From the NCBI RefSeq assembly GCF_037076345.1, contig NZ_AP024702.1, positions 2,294,001 through 2,358,000 of the forward strand: DNA of 64,000 bases, given 5' to 3'. The DNA is from Haloferula helveola (GTDB lineage Bacteria; Verrucomicrobiota; Verrucomicrobiia; Verrucomicrobiales; Akkermansiaceae). A program made the translations under genes and the position numbers. Below are positions 17,614-26,024 of the stretch, one piece after another; positions within the stretch are counted from its first letter, which is position 1; each line of letters starts with the position of its first letter. The notes below the pieces were generated by a model. It had not been told where the DNA came from. It did not search any database and saw nothing but the letters and a program-made list of their open reading frames with translations.

Positions 17614-19008
17614 ATGACCTCGAGAAGAGACTTCCTGAGAACCTCGCTGATGGGCGCCGGCGCGCTCTCGCTCACGCCATCGCTCAAGGCCCTGGTCGAA
17701 GGACCCGCCGCAACGGGATTCCCCAAGCGCTTCATCTTCATCCGCAAGTCGAACGGCCTGCGCCCGCTTGAGCTCGCCCTGCCGACCTTCTCGGCAAAGG
17801 ACAAGGAGCTCGACGAGCGCAAGCAGGCACTCGAGGTCGACCTCGACGGACATGAACTCCCGGACTGGCTCAAGGGACTCGATGCCCACAAGTCGAACCT
17901 CACCATCCTCCAGGGGCTGTCGTCGAAGATGAGCGAGAACGGCCACTTCTCCTACTCATCGGTGATGGGTTGCTACAAATCGAACCGCAACTCGCTCAGC
18001 GGGATCAAGCGGGCGACCATCGACTTCGAACTCGCGAAGCTGAGCCCCTCACCGTTCGGCCACGTCGAGCTCTCCCTCACCGGTAACTACAACGAGTTCC
18101 GTACCGGCATCGTTTCCGGCTACTCCGCCTCCGGGCCGCAGCAGCGCAACTACTGCTACGCCGATCCGCAGACCGCCTACAACGAGCTGTTCAAGTGCGT
18201 CACCAATCCCGAGGCGATGAACTCGGACAACGCGATGCTGCAGTTCCTTCAGAGTGACGAGAACTTCAAGGCGAAGGTGCTCGAGGGATACGAGAAGCTC
18301 AAACTCAGCAACCACGTCGACTCCATTGAGTCGATCCGCAAGCGCAACAAGGAGCTTGCGAAGATCTCGGGCAACATCGCCAAGCACCTTCCCGAGATCG
18401 ACAAGGTGCATGCCGACGGAGGGCTGAACGCCTCCACCCCTGAGAAGCAGGACGCCATGACCGAGATTCTCATCTCGGCCATGATCACCGGCCTGACCAA
18501 CGTGGTGACCTACACGATCGACGAGCTTTCCACCCCGATCCGCGGACTCGAAGGCAACGAGGGCGACCGCATCTCCATCCACGAACTCGGTCACAACGGC
18601 GGCTACAGCGGTGTCCCCGCCGACAAGATCCGCGAGACGATCCGCATCGGCCACATGAAGCAGGTCGCGCGCATCGTCGAGCGCCTCAAGGCGGAGCCCG
18701 AAGGCGACGGCACGATGTTCGACAACACGATGATCATGTACTTCCCGGAAGGCGGCGAGACCCACCACGGTCACGGCACCGAAGCGCCGTTCGTCGTGCT
18801 CTCCGGCGACAAGTGCAACCTCGACATCGCCGGCCGCTACATCCGACTCCCCTACCACGCCACCGAAGGCCACAAGTCGCTCGGCAACTGGTACACCACC
18901 CTGCTCAACGCCCACGGCAATCCGATCAAGCACTACGGCGACCTCGACCTCGACATGTCCCGCAAGAAGCTCGATCAGCTCGGCGCCATCCAGCAGTTCA
19001 TGAGCTGA
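17614..19008 (+). CDS. DUF1552 Tat-exported protein, copy 2
   Basis: A 464-residue paralogue of the copy at 12964, with Tat signal MTSRRDFLRTSLMGAGAL. It keeps FIRKSNGLRPLE, FSYSSVMG, STPEKQDAMTEIL and FPEGGETHHGHG. It differs by a short insertion (TGNYNEF, around residues 155-160) before the shared RTGIVSGYSA segment. The C-terminal 60 residues are almost identical to copy 1 (GNPIKHYGDLDL...). It completes the second DUF1592-DUF1552 operon. Confidence 0.92.
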   Translation: MTSRRDFLRTSLMGAGALSLTPSLKALVEGPAATGFPKRFIFIRKSNGLRPLELALPTFSAKDKELDERKQALEVDLDGHELPDWLKGLDAHKSNLTILQGLSSKMSENGHFSYSSVMGCYKSNRNSLSGIKRATIDFELAKLSPSPFGHVELSLTGNYNEFRTGIVSGYSASGPQQRNYCYADPQTAYNELFKCVTNPEAMNSDNAMLQFLQSDENFKAKVLEGYEKLKLSNHVDSIESIRKRNKELAKISGNIAKHLPEIDKVHADGGLNASTPEKQDAMTEILISAMITGLTNVVTYTIDELSTPIRGLEGNEGDRISIHELGHNGGYSGVPADKIRETIRIGHMKQVARIVERLKAEPEGDGTMFDNTMIMYFPEGGETHHGHGTEAPFVVLSGDKCNLDIAGRYIRLPYHATEGHKSLGNWYTTLLNAHGNPIKHYGDLDLDMSRKKLDQLGAIQQFMS

Positions 19009-19038
19009 CAAGGAGGGGCTGCATCCTGCTGCCCTCTC
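19009..19038 (+). terminator. Conserved hairpin after DUF1552, copy 2
   Basis: This is the counterpart of 14353-14382: AGGAGGG and CCCTCTC can pair around the loop. Between here and the next gene at 19280 there are about 240 bp in which no gene or repeat is recognised. Confidence 0.4.
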
Positions 19039-19279
19039 TCCAATCCGGACCCCCTCGGGTCCGGATCAACTTCCCCCGTCCACCGCACCGCCCTTCGCCG
19101 GCCTCCCTGCGGCCTCCCCGTGCATTCTGCAATCGCAGGATTCAATTCTGCGACCTGCAGCACCCGTCTCCGGCGCCTCTTGCCGCGGGTCCTTCCCCCA
19201 AATCCCAAGGAATTCCGCGATCTTCCCGTCCAAGCCGCCCTGATCCCGCCTTTGGCATCCGCGATGCGAAAAGGATCGC

Positions 19280-20935
19280 ATGGACTCCCACACACTCGAA
19301 CGCGCAGCAACTTACAAGGATGTCGGCAAACTGCTTCTGAAGTACTTGCCGAAGATCTCCCGCGACCGGGACCAGGTGGCCCAGCACCTCGGCTTCGACG
19401 ACGACATCGCACCGAGCGAAAGCGCCGAGGAGTTCGCCTCGGACCTTGAAAAGCTCGGGCCGACTTTCGTCAAGCTGGGCCAACTCCTGTCCACCCGCTC
19501 CGACCTGCTTCCTCCCGAATGGACCACCGCCCTGCAGCGACTCCAGGATGACGTCGAACCGGTCCCGTTCGACGCGATCCGCGAGCGCATCGAGACCGAA
19601 CTCGGCGCCAAGATCGAACGGCTCTTCGATCACTTCGAGGAACGGCCGATCGCCTGTGCGTCTCTCGGACAGGTCCACCGCGCCACGCTGCGCTCGGGCG
19701 GGCCCGAGGTGGTCGTGAAAATCCAGCGCCCCGGAATTCGCGAGCGGGTCGTCAGTGAGCTGGATGCGATCCAGAACATCGCCGACTTCCTCTGCGAGCA
19801 CACGAAGATGGGGCGGACCTACGACATCGACCTCATGGTCACCCAGTTCCGCAAGGCGATTGTCGGCGAGCTGAACTACCAGGCCGAGGCCGAGAATCTC
19901 GTGCGCCTCGCCAAGAACCTGAAGGCCATCGATGCGATCGTCGTGCCTTCCCCGATCCGCGATTACTGCTCGATGGGCGTCCTGACCATGGACTGCATCC
20001 ACGGTACGAAGGTCACCGAGGTCGCGGGCGTGGTGAAGACCGAGCTCGATGGCGAAGCTTTGGCGGAGAAACTCTTCGAAGCCTATCTGCAGCAGATTTT
20101 GGTCGATGGCTTTTTCCACGCCGATCCCCACCCGGGAAATGTCATGCTGACCCGCGACCGCCAGCTCGCCCTGATCGACCTCGGCATGGTCGGCACGGTC
20201 TCGGACGGAACCCGTGACCTGCTCATCCAGCTCCTCGGCGCCGTTGCCGACGGCAAAGGCACCGATGCAACCAAGGTGGCTCTCCGTCTTGGTCGCGCGA
20301 AGGAGGGATTCGACCCGGCCAGCTTCAAGGAAGAGATGGAGGAGCTCGTCGAGTCCCGCCAGTCGACCAGCATCGAAGATCTCCAGGTCGGAACCATGGT
20401 CATGAGCATCACCGAGATCTGCGGTCGCAACGGCCTGCGCATCCCGTCGTCGCTGTTCATGATCGGCAAGATGCTTCTCAACCTCGACATGATCGGCAAA
20501 CACCTGGCTCCGCAGTTCAACCCCGACGCCAGCCTGCGCCGTCACCTGTCCGAACTCTCCCGCAAGAACCTCGATCAGGAATTCTCTCTCGGAAGCCTCT
20601 TGAGCCACTTCTCGGACATGAAGGAAATGCTTCTGGAGACCCCGTCACGGATCAACCGGACCCTGGAGATGGTCGCGCAGAACGAGCTGAAGATCCAGGT
20701 CGACGCGATCGATGAGAAGCAGTTGCTGCTCGGCTTCCACCGCGTCGCCAACCGGATCACCGTCGGCCTCATCCTTGCCGCGCTGATCGTCGGCGCCTCG
20801 ATGCTGATGGGCATCGAATCCAGCTTCACCCTCATGGGCTACCCCGGGCTTGCGATCATCTTCTTCCTCATCGCCGCCATCGGCGGCCTGATCGTCGTCG
20901 GGCGCATCCTGTTCGGCAACGAGAAGGGCGGGTGA
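19280..20935 (+). CDS. ABC1/AarF (UbiB-type) atypical kinase family protein
   Basis: A 551-residue member of the ABC1/UbiB protein-kinase-like family, associated with ubiquinone or isoprenoid lipid metabolism at the membrane. Family landmarks are present: KLGPTFVKLGQLLSTRSDLLP (KxGQ motif), the altered glycine-rich loop ACASLGQVHRA, VVVKIQRPG with the conserved Lys, FFHADPHPGNVML and the metal-binding LIDLGMVG. Two C-terminal transmembrane helices (around 490-510 and 520-545) anchor it. No ubiquinone biosynthesis genes are nearby, so the partner pathway is open. Confidence 0.92.
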   Translation: MDSHTLERAATYKDVGKLLLKYLPKISRDRDQVAQHLGFDDDIAPSESAEEFASDLEKLGPTFVKLGQLLSTRSDLLPPEWTTALQRLQDDVEPVPFDAIRERIETELGAKIERLFDHFEERPIACASLGQVHRATLRSGGPEVVVKIQRPGIRERVVSELDAIQNIADFLCEHTKMGRTYDIDLMVTQFRKAIVGELNYQAEAENLVRLAKNLKAIDAIVVPSPIRDYCSMGVLTMDCIHGTKVTEVAGVVKTELDGEALAEKLFEAYLQQILVDGFFHADPHPGNVMLTRDRQLALIDLGMVGTVSDGTRDLLIQLLGAVADGKGTDATKVALRLGRAKEGFDPASFKEEMEELVESRQSTSIEDLQVGTMVMSITEICGRNGLRIPSSLFMIGKMLLNLDMIGKHLAPQFNPDASLRRHLSELSRKNLDQEFSLGSLLSHFSDMKEMLLETPSRINRTLEMVAQNELKIQVDAIDEKQLLLGFHRVANRITVGLILAALIVGASMLMGIESSFTLMGYPGLAIIFFLIAAIGGLIVVGRILFGNEKGG

Positions 20936-20994
20936 TCGGCGGCCGATAGGTTGCCCATCAATGGAGCGACAGTCGTAGGTCCACTAGGATCTGT

Positions 20995-21399
20995 TCACGA
21001 ATTGCGTGCGATGATGAATGCCGCTACCAGATAGACCGCAGAGAAAAAGGTCTGAGAAAGCTTGTCGTAGCGCGTGGCAATGCGTCGGAAGTGTTTGATC
21101 TTGTTGAAGAACCGTTCGACCCGGTTTCGGCGGCGGTAGCGATTCCGGTCATACCGGATGACGCCTGCCCTTGAGTTGATCGGCGGGATCACCGCTTCAA
21201 TGCCCTCGAAGTTCAGGCGCTCGCGGATGCGATTGGCGTCGTAACCCTTGTCGAGCATGGCTGCTTCCAGAACGTTCTCCGGCTGGAGGCTTTCGAAGAG
21301 TGTCTCGAACTGCCTGCCATCATGGGCCTGGCCAGGGGTAAGATGCAGCGCCACGCTACAGTTCTCATCAATGGTTGCTGCGTGAATCTTGGTGCTCAA
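20995..21399 (-). CDS. IS5-family transposase, C-terminal part (OrfB)
   Basis: The ORF from the ATG at 21399 encodes 134 residues with the second Asp (LDKGYDANR, D50) and the catalytic Glu (RRNRVERFFNKIKHFRR, E95) of the DDE triad. Upstream of this ATG the same frame stays open to the A-run and encodes QALGRSRGGLSTKIHA, the hallmark joining segment of IS5 transposases. Real translation is therefore by -1 frameshifting from OrfA near 21444 rather than from 21399. Confidence 0.9.
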   Translation of the reverse strand: MSTKIHAATIDENCSVALHLTPGQAHDGRQFETLFESLQPENVLEAAMLDKGYDANRIRERLNFEGIEAVIPPINSRAGVIRYDRNRYRRRNRVERFFNKIKHFRRIATRYDKLSQTFFSAVYLVAAFIIARNS

Positions 21400-21791
21400 T
21401 CCCCCTCGAGAGCGTCCGAGAGCCTGATCGGAAGAGTTTTTTTTGGCGCTCCGGCCGCATGCTGATGAGCTCGGACTGTGGTGGAGTCCATCATCAGTTC
21501 ACGAGCTCCGGCAAAGTGCCCGCCTTGCATTTCCTGCCAAAGGCGCTTCCACACACCACGCTCCTGCCACCGCCGGAAACGCATGTAGACGGCATGCCAA
21601 TAGCCCAGTTCAGGAGGTAGATCGCGCCACGGGCAACCTGTCCGGTTCAGATAAAGAACCGCCTCCATGAATTCGCGATCACTCATGGCCGGTGGAGCTC
21701 CCGCACGCGAATGCTTCGCCTTGGTCAGAGCACTTTCAATCTGCTCCCAAATCTCGTCGGTGATCATGCTTCGAGGATGTCCAGCTGGCAT
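21396..21791 (-). CDS. IS5-family transposase, N-terminal part (OrfA)
   Basis: 131 residues with the DUF4096-type N-terminal domain (GCPWRDLPPELGYWHAVYMRF) and the first catalytic Asp in MMDSTTVRAHQHAAGA (D102). After GAPKK the frame continues into an unrelated tail and stops at 21396, while the -1 frame yields the full transposase. It overlaps OrfB by 4 bp at the annotated ATG. Confidence 0.9.
   Translation of the reverse strand: MPAGHPRSMITDEIWEQIESALTKAKHSRAGAPPAMSDREFMEAVLYLNRTGCPWRDLPPELGYWHAVYMRFRRWQERGVWKRLWQEMQGGHFAGARELMMDSTTVRAHQHAAGAPKKTLPIRLSDALEGD
21437..21444 (-). promoter_or_regulatory. Slippery A8 run for transposase -1 frameshift
   Basis: On the minus strand the run is CC-AAAAAAAA-CTC. 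OrfA reads CCA AAA AAA ACT; the -1 frame reads AAA AAC TCT TCC and enters the conserved GRSRGG segment. This is the standard control of two-frame IS5 transposases. Confidence 0.85.
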
Positions 21792-21850
21792 CCGAAGCTT
21801 GAAACAAACGCTTCAGGAAAAGTACAGATTTAATTCGTGAACAGATCCTA

Positions 21851-22185
21851 GAGTATATCCGGTCTGCAGCCACCTTTTGCTGACCCATATGCATCCACCG
21901 AGCCTCACATCACCACACACATCGGTGCCCATCCCAACGCCAAATTTGGCGAGAGGAAATTGAGGCCTTCCCGACGGAGTTCAAACCGAGAAATGACGGA
22001 TCACCCCGTCACTGCCAGATGGGAACGCGGATAGATCGCGCGATCCGAACTTCCGCCTCCGTCGCCCGCGAGCCTCGATATTCATGCCGTCTTGCCGCGG
22101 AGGTCGGGAGCGGCTTGATTGTGGTGCGCGGTGTGGCGGTTAGCCACTATCGGCACAGCTTCAAGGGCTAACAGAAAGGGTGAAC
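21851..22185. other. Gene-free stretch with short palindromes
   Basis: No credible ORF lies between the IS element and the channel gene. Visible structures are a perfect 14-bp palindrome CGCCAAATTTGGCG (21938-21951), the palindrome GATCGCGCGATC near 22036, and an inverted repeat GTTAGCC/GGCTAAC (22138-22144 and 22167-22173) just before the channel's ribosome-binding site. The first could be an operator; none is assigned a role. Confidence 0.35.
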
Positions 22186-22872
22186 GTGATCCAGCATGAC
22201 GACAAAGGCCGAGTATCGTTTGGTTCTTGGGACTTCCTGATACAGGCGCTGATTGTCCTGAATTTGATCGCTTTCGCGATCGAGACCCTTCCCGGCATAC
22301 CTCAGGGATGGCAGCCGCCACTCCGGATTTTCGAGGTTGGTTCCGTTACGGTTTTCACCCTGGAGTATCTCCTCAGGCTCCTCCTCGGGCGGCCAAGACT
22401 ATCCTATGCGCTATCGTTCTTTGGCATTGTCGATCTACTCGCCATTCTTCCCTTCTATCTGGCAACAGGCTTCGATCTGCGGTCGATTCGAGCGTTCAGA
22501 CTGCTTCGCTTGTTCAGGCTTCTCAAGCTCGCCCGTTACAGCTCGGCTATGCAACGATTCCACCGCGCATTTCTGATCGCCCGTGAGGAGTTGGTTTTGT
22601 TTGGCGCGACAGCGTTAATCGTTCTGTACCTATCGGCTGTAGGAATCTACTACTTTGAGAGGGACGCTCAGCCAGAAGCTTTCGGCTCGGTGTTCCATTC
22701 CTTGTGGTGGTCAGTAGCGACCCTGACAACAGTCGGGTACGGCGATGTACACCCGGTGACCGTCGGAGGTCGGGTTTTCACGTTCTTCGTCTTGATTGTC
22801 GGCCTCGGAATCGTCGCAGTGCCCACCGGCCTGTTCGCATCGGCGCTGTCAAAGGCGCGCGAGACGGAATAA
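22186..22872 (+). CDS. Voltage-gated potassium channel (Kv-type, 6TM)
   Basis: A protein of about 228 residues with six transmembrane segments. The S4 voltage sensor is RAFRLLRLFRLLKLARY, with regularly spaced arginines, and the pore filter is TLTTVGYGDVHP, specific for K+. S1 to S3 and S6 are also clear. The GTG at 22186 is preferred over the in-frame GTG at 22180 because the AGAAAGGG ribosome-binding site ends immediately before 22180 and is better spaced to 22186. Its base and codon use look less GC-rich than the neighbours and it sits next to an IS element, which suggests lateral gain. No RCK or cyclic-nucleotide domain is present. Confidence 0.9.
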   Translation: MIQHDDKGRVSFGSWDFLIQALIVLNLIAFAIETLPGIPQGWQPPLRIFEVGSVTVFTLEYLLRLLLGRPRLSYALSFFGIVDLLAILPFYLATGFDLRSIRAFRLLRLFRLLKLARYSSAMQRFHRAFLIAREELVLFGATALIVLYLSAVGIYYFERDAQPEAFGSVFHSLWWSVATLTTVGYGDVHPVTVGGRVFTFFVLIVGLGIVAVPTGLFASALSKARETE

Positions 22873-23118
22873 CCGAGGCTTCACGTGTTGAACACTACCA
22901 CCGCGAATGCGGCAACATAGGCAATCCGCTTGCTCTGCCCGCCGGGCCGCGGACAGGAGAGCGTCTTCACAGACCCTGTCACGTAGTCCCTCGGTTCGTT
23001 GCCGGTCAAATACTCCCCCAGCGGAGCGGGTCGGCGGAGGATCGAACTCGTCACCCGAAGCCGAACCTGATCGAGTTGTCGATGGCGCACGGGTTGCGCA
23101 CACCACCTCATCGCTAAA

Positions 23119-23334
23119 GTGAATTGTCAGCGCATCGCTTGGTATTTGTGGGCGATTGGAACTGTCCTGATCGCGCTCAGTTGGTTCTCCATCGTCACGC
23201 GAACCGTCGGATGGGTGGGATTCGGAATCGGAATGGCGGGGAGTCTTCTCGGCTGGGGGTTGAAGCCTCCTCCGCGCAACCCAGATCCCAAGAGCCTTGA
23301 GACTTCTCCGGACGAGCCCGGTCCGAAATCCTAG
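23119..23334 (+). CDS. Small two-helix membrane protein
   Basis: 71 residues from a GTG start: MNCQRIAWYLWAIGTVLIAL... Two hydrophobic segments (residues 8-25 and 30-48) are followed by a Pro-rich tail (PPPRNPDPKSLETSPDEPGP). Short hypothetical membrane proteins of this look are common in gene-poor accessory stretches of related bacteria. The flanks (22873-23118 and 23335-23596) contain no other recognisable gene. Function unknown. Confidence 0.5.
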   Translation: MNCQRIAWYLWAIGTVLIALSWFSIVTRTVGWVGFGIGMAGSLLGWGLKPPPRNPDPKSLETSPDEPGPKS

Positions 23335-23596
23335 AGCATACTTCGAAATGTCACAGGCGCGGAACCGCGAGTGACCACAACCGGATCAGGATAAGGTCAG
23401 GAGCTTCCAGTGAATCGCGAAAGGATGCAAACTTCAGAAACTAGGAGGCACGCTTGTTCCAAAAGATTTCGCGGCCATTCGCGATTTTCGCAGTTCAATC
23501 TCTTCATCGAGAATTCCTCAGCCGGCTCCGGGACAAAGCAAACCGCTAGCGACGGCATCGCTGCCGCCCCTCGTCGTTTGAGAATCAGACGTCCGA

Positions 23597-25729
23597 TCAG
23601 TTGCCGACCGGAGTCAGAGTGAAGTCCTTCACCGAGAAGCCTTTCTCGTTGCCGGCGCTCTGGCGGCTGAAGCGGAGGACGTTCTTGCCCTTCTTCAGCT
23701 CGATCACAACCGGAGCGGTCTCGCCCCACAGGCCCACGGTGTGGGGCAACTCGATCTCGGCCTGCTCCTTCGAGTCGTTGACGGTCACCAGCAGGCTCTG
23801 CTGCCAGCTCGGGGTGACGATCCGCGCGGTGATCTCATACTTGCCCGCCGCCGGAGCGTCGAAGGTGTACTCGAACGGCTGGCTGCCGCCGTTGCGGCTG
23901 TAGTGCAGCTGCTTCCCGCCGAGCGTGCTGTCCATGAAGATGATCTTGCCGGTGCTCTTCGTCGGGTTGCTGGTGGCGGCGGCCGGGATCGTGATGACGC
24001 CATCACTATCGACGGTCGGCTGGCGGTCCGCATCGGTCAGCTCGACATCGGTGATCTCGATCACTTCCTTGGTCACGTTGGCCTCGGCGATGTCCTGGCC
24101 GACGGCGTCGAGCGTCTTCGACTTGGCGGCCTCGATGATCGATTGTTGCACGTAAAGCGAGACGCCGTACCAGAACTTCGGATCACCGGAGAGGAATCCG
24201 AACACGCGTGGCTCGCCCATCACGTCGCCGATCCACTGGGCGCGCTTGACCTTCATGAACGGCTCACCCGTGGCACGGGCCTGGGTGTTGGCGAGGAAGT
24301 CGAGGTCCTTGTTGTAGCGGGTCTTCGTCCAGCCACTGCCCCAGCCGGCACCAAGGCACGGCACCCAGCCTTCCGGCGTCCAGTGAACGAGGGCGGCGTG
24401 GCCCTTCTGCGGACGGGCGGTGGTCGGAATCCCGAAGGCGCGCAGCGTGAAGCGGCCGAAGAACGCGCGTCGGCCGCAGATGCCGCCGTTCTTGAGGATG
24501 TTCTGGAAGAACTGCAGATCGTCGCGGTCGTACTTGTTGTCCTCCGAGCCGTAGCGGATGTCGCTGCGGACGATCTCGACGTAGCGCCACCGGTAGTCCG
24601 GCTTGGTCACCTGGTCGGGGCGGTAGTTGCGAAGCATTTCACGGCCCCACGCGAGGACGTCGTTCGGCTCCTCGCCATCGACCACCATGCGGTAGTCCCA
24701 AACGGTCAGGTCCTTGAATGCGGGATCGAGCTCGTCGTTGAGGAAAGCCTTCTCGAAGTGGAGGTAACGCTCGACCGGATCGACGTGCGACGGCGCGTCC
24801 TTGGCGTCGACCGCATTGCGCTGTGCGACCGGCTCGGCGTGTTCGAGCGCGACCGCAAGCGCGAGGCGCTGAAGGGTGCCCTCGCCGGCCTTGTCGGAGG
24901 CCTTCCGGATGTCGCGGTAGATCTCCATCGCACGGCCGTACTTGCCGCCCGCGGCGCCATCGGCGACCGCCATCTGAACGAGCAGATCACCATCGGCGAA
25001 CATCAGCTCGACCAGCTCCTGCTGCGCTTCGCCCTGCTGCGCAAATCCGGCAAGACCCTTCGGGCTCGCTTCCGTCAGCACCACAAAGCCCGCCAGCTTG
25101 GCATCCAGCTTGTCGCTGGAGAGCAGATCCTGAAGTCCGAGGTCCTTGATCGCCTTCACCGTCGCCGCCTTCGCATCGGCCACCGCCTTCTCGGCTTCCT
25201 TGGCCGCCTTCTCGACCTTCGGCCGTTCCTTGAGCGCCTTGTCGAGCAGAGCCTGCCGTTCCTTGAGCGCCGCGACGCCTTCCTCACGGTTCTGCTCCCA
25301 GTGCGCGAGGTCCTTCTTCGCCGCTTCCCTCTCATCGGCGGTCTTCGCCTTCTTGAGCTTCTCCTTCGCCGCAGCGATGCCCTTGTCGGCACCCCCGATC
25401 CACTTGCCCTTGGCGTGACCGACGAGTCCCTGCGCTTTGCCAACCTCACCCATGCGCGCCTTGGCGGCATCGAGCTCCTTGGTCGCGACGACCTCGGCTT
25501 CGCGGGCCTTCAGGTAGGCCGACTGGTCGCCGGCATCGAGTTTCGGCAACGCCCCGATGATCTCCTTCCTCAGGGTCTCGAGGTAACTCGCATACTTCTC
25601 CTCGAGCTTCTGGCCGGCCTCGCTGAGGACGACTCCCGGTTCCGCCTTCTTCTTCGCCCAAAGGTTCGGCGCTCCAAGGGTCGTGACGGCTCCTGCAACC
25701 AGGAGGTTTCGAATCAGTCTCATGTTCAT
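23597..25729 (-). CDS. Secreted coiled-coil, transglutaminase-like protein
   Basis: A 710-residue exported protein (ATG at 25729 or 25723; signal MRLIRNLLVAGAVTTLGAPNLWA). Residues about 40-230 are Lys/Glu/Ala-rich coiled coil. A transglutaminase-like core follows with the nucleophile in GGICGRRAFFGRFTLRAFGI and the His in GHAALVHWTPEGW. The last 130 residues look like a CBM6/CBM35-type beta-sandwich (GKYEITARIVTPSWQQSLLV). Likely activity is proteolysis or protein cross-linking at the cell surface with carbohydrate binding, but this is inference. The 295 bp upstream, before the sulfatase stop, hold no gene. Confidence 0.8.
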   Translation of the reverse strand: MNMRLIRNLLVAGAVTTLGAPNLWAKKKAEPGVVLSEAGQKLEEKYASYLETLRKEIIGALPKLDAGDQSAYLKAREAEVVATKELDAAKARMGEVGKAQGLVGHAKGKWIGGADKGIAAAKEKLKKAKTADEREAAKKDLAHWEQNREEGVAALKERQALLDKALKERPKVEKAAKEAEKAVADAKAATVKAIKDLGLQDLLSSDKLDAKLAGFVVLTEASPKGLAGFAQQGEAQQELVELMFADGDLLVQMAVADGAAGGKYGRAMEIYRDIRKASDKAGEGTLQRLALAVALEHAEPVAQRNAVDAKDAPSHVDPVERYLHFEKAFLNDELDPAFKDLTVWDYRMVVDGEEPNDVLAWGREMLRNYRPDQVTKPDYRWRYVEIVRSDIRYGSEDNKYDRDDLQFFQNILKNGGICGRRAFFGRFTLRAFGIPTTARPQKGHAALVHWTPEGWVPCLGAGWGSGWTKTRYNKDLDFLANTQARATGEPFMKVKRAQWIGDVMGEPRVFGFLSGDPKFWYGVSLYVQQSIIEAAKSKTLDAVGQDIAEANVTKEVIEITDVELTDADRQPTVDSDGVITIPAAATSNPTKSTGKIIFMDSTLGGKQLHYSRNGGSQPFEYTFDAPAAGKYEITARIVTPSWQQSLLVTVNDSKEQAEIELPHTVGLWGETAPVVIELKKGKNVLRFSRQSAGNEKGFSVKDFTLTPVGN

Positions 25730-26024
25730 CGCTGCAATCCGCATGGGTTGTCGGGGTGGGTGTGCCGAAACCGCCAATCCTGCGGTCCCGGCCTGCACCA
25801 TCGCACGATAAACGCCCCAAACCCGGGGAAATTTCAAAAATGCGATTCCGGGGCAGGTTGCCGCCTACGCCAATGACACCCAAGTCACTGATAGCGAGAT
25901 CATTGAGTCCGATTTTCGCATCACTGAATGCGATCGAAATCCCCGCGATGCTCTCCCCGCAGGGAAGTCGCCCAAAGGTGTCTGTTAGACGGAAATACGC
26001 TACTTGAGTGATCTCATCTCCACC

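Larger units (their letters stand above)
20987..21848. mobile_element. IS5-family insertion sequence (IS427-like)
   Basis: An 862-bp element with perfect 17-bp terminal inverted repeats: GGATCTGTTCACGAATT at 20987-21003 and its reverse complement at 21832-21848. It is flanked by TA on both sides (20985-20986 and 21849-21850); because both flanks read CTAG, a 4-bp duplication cannot be excluded. Inside are two overlapping ORFs of a DDE transposase. Size, ends and TA duplication fit the IS427 subgroup of IS5. The element appears intact. Confidence 0.93.

Noticed and set aside
22138-22173. attC-like site (GTTAGCC...GGCTAAC), possible integron cassette boundary
   Set aside because: The core sequences are in the wrong order for attC, no second site flanks the channel or small membrane gene, and no integrase is seen.
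21846-23346. CCTAGAG(T/C)ATA found both at the IS right flank (21846-21856) and after the 71-residue gene (about 23331-23341)
   Set aside because: The match is too short to be taken as an attachment site or duplication.
23741-25876. 711-codon open frame on the plus strand
   Set aside because: It is the antisense of the transglutaminase-like gene, whose catalytic motifs and signal peptide are clear; the plus frame shows no domain.
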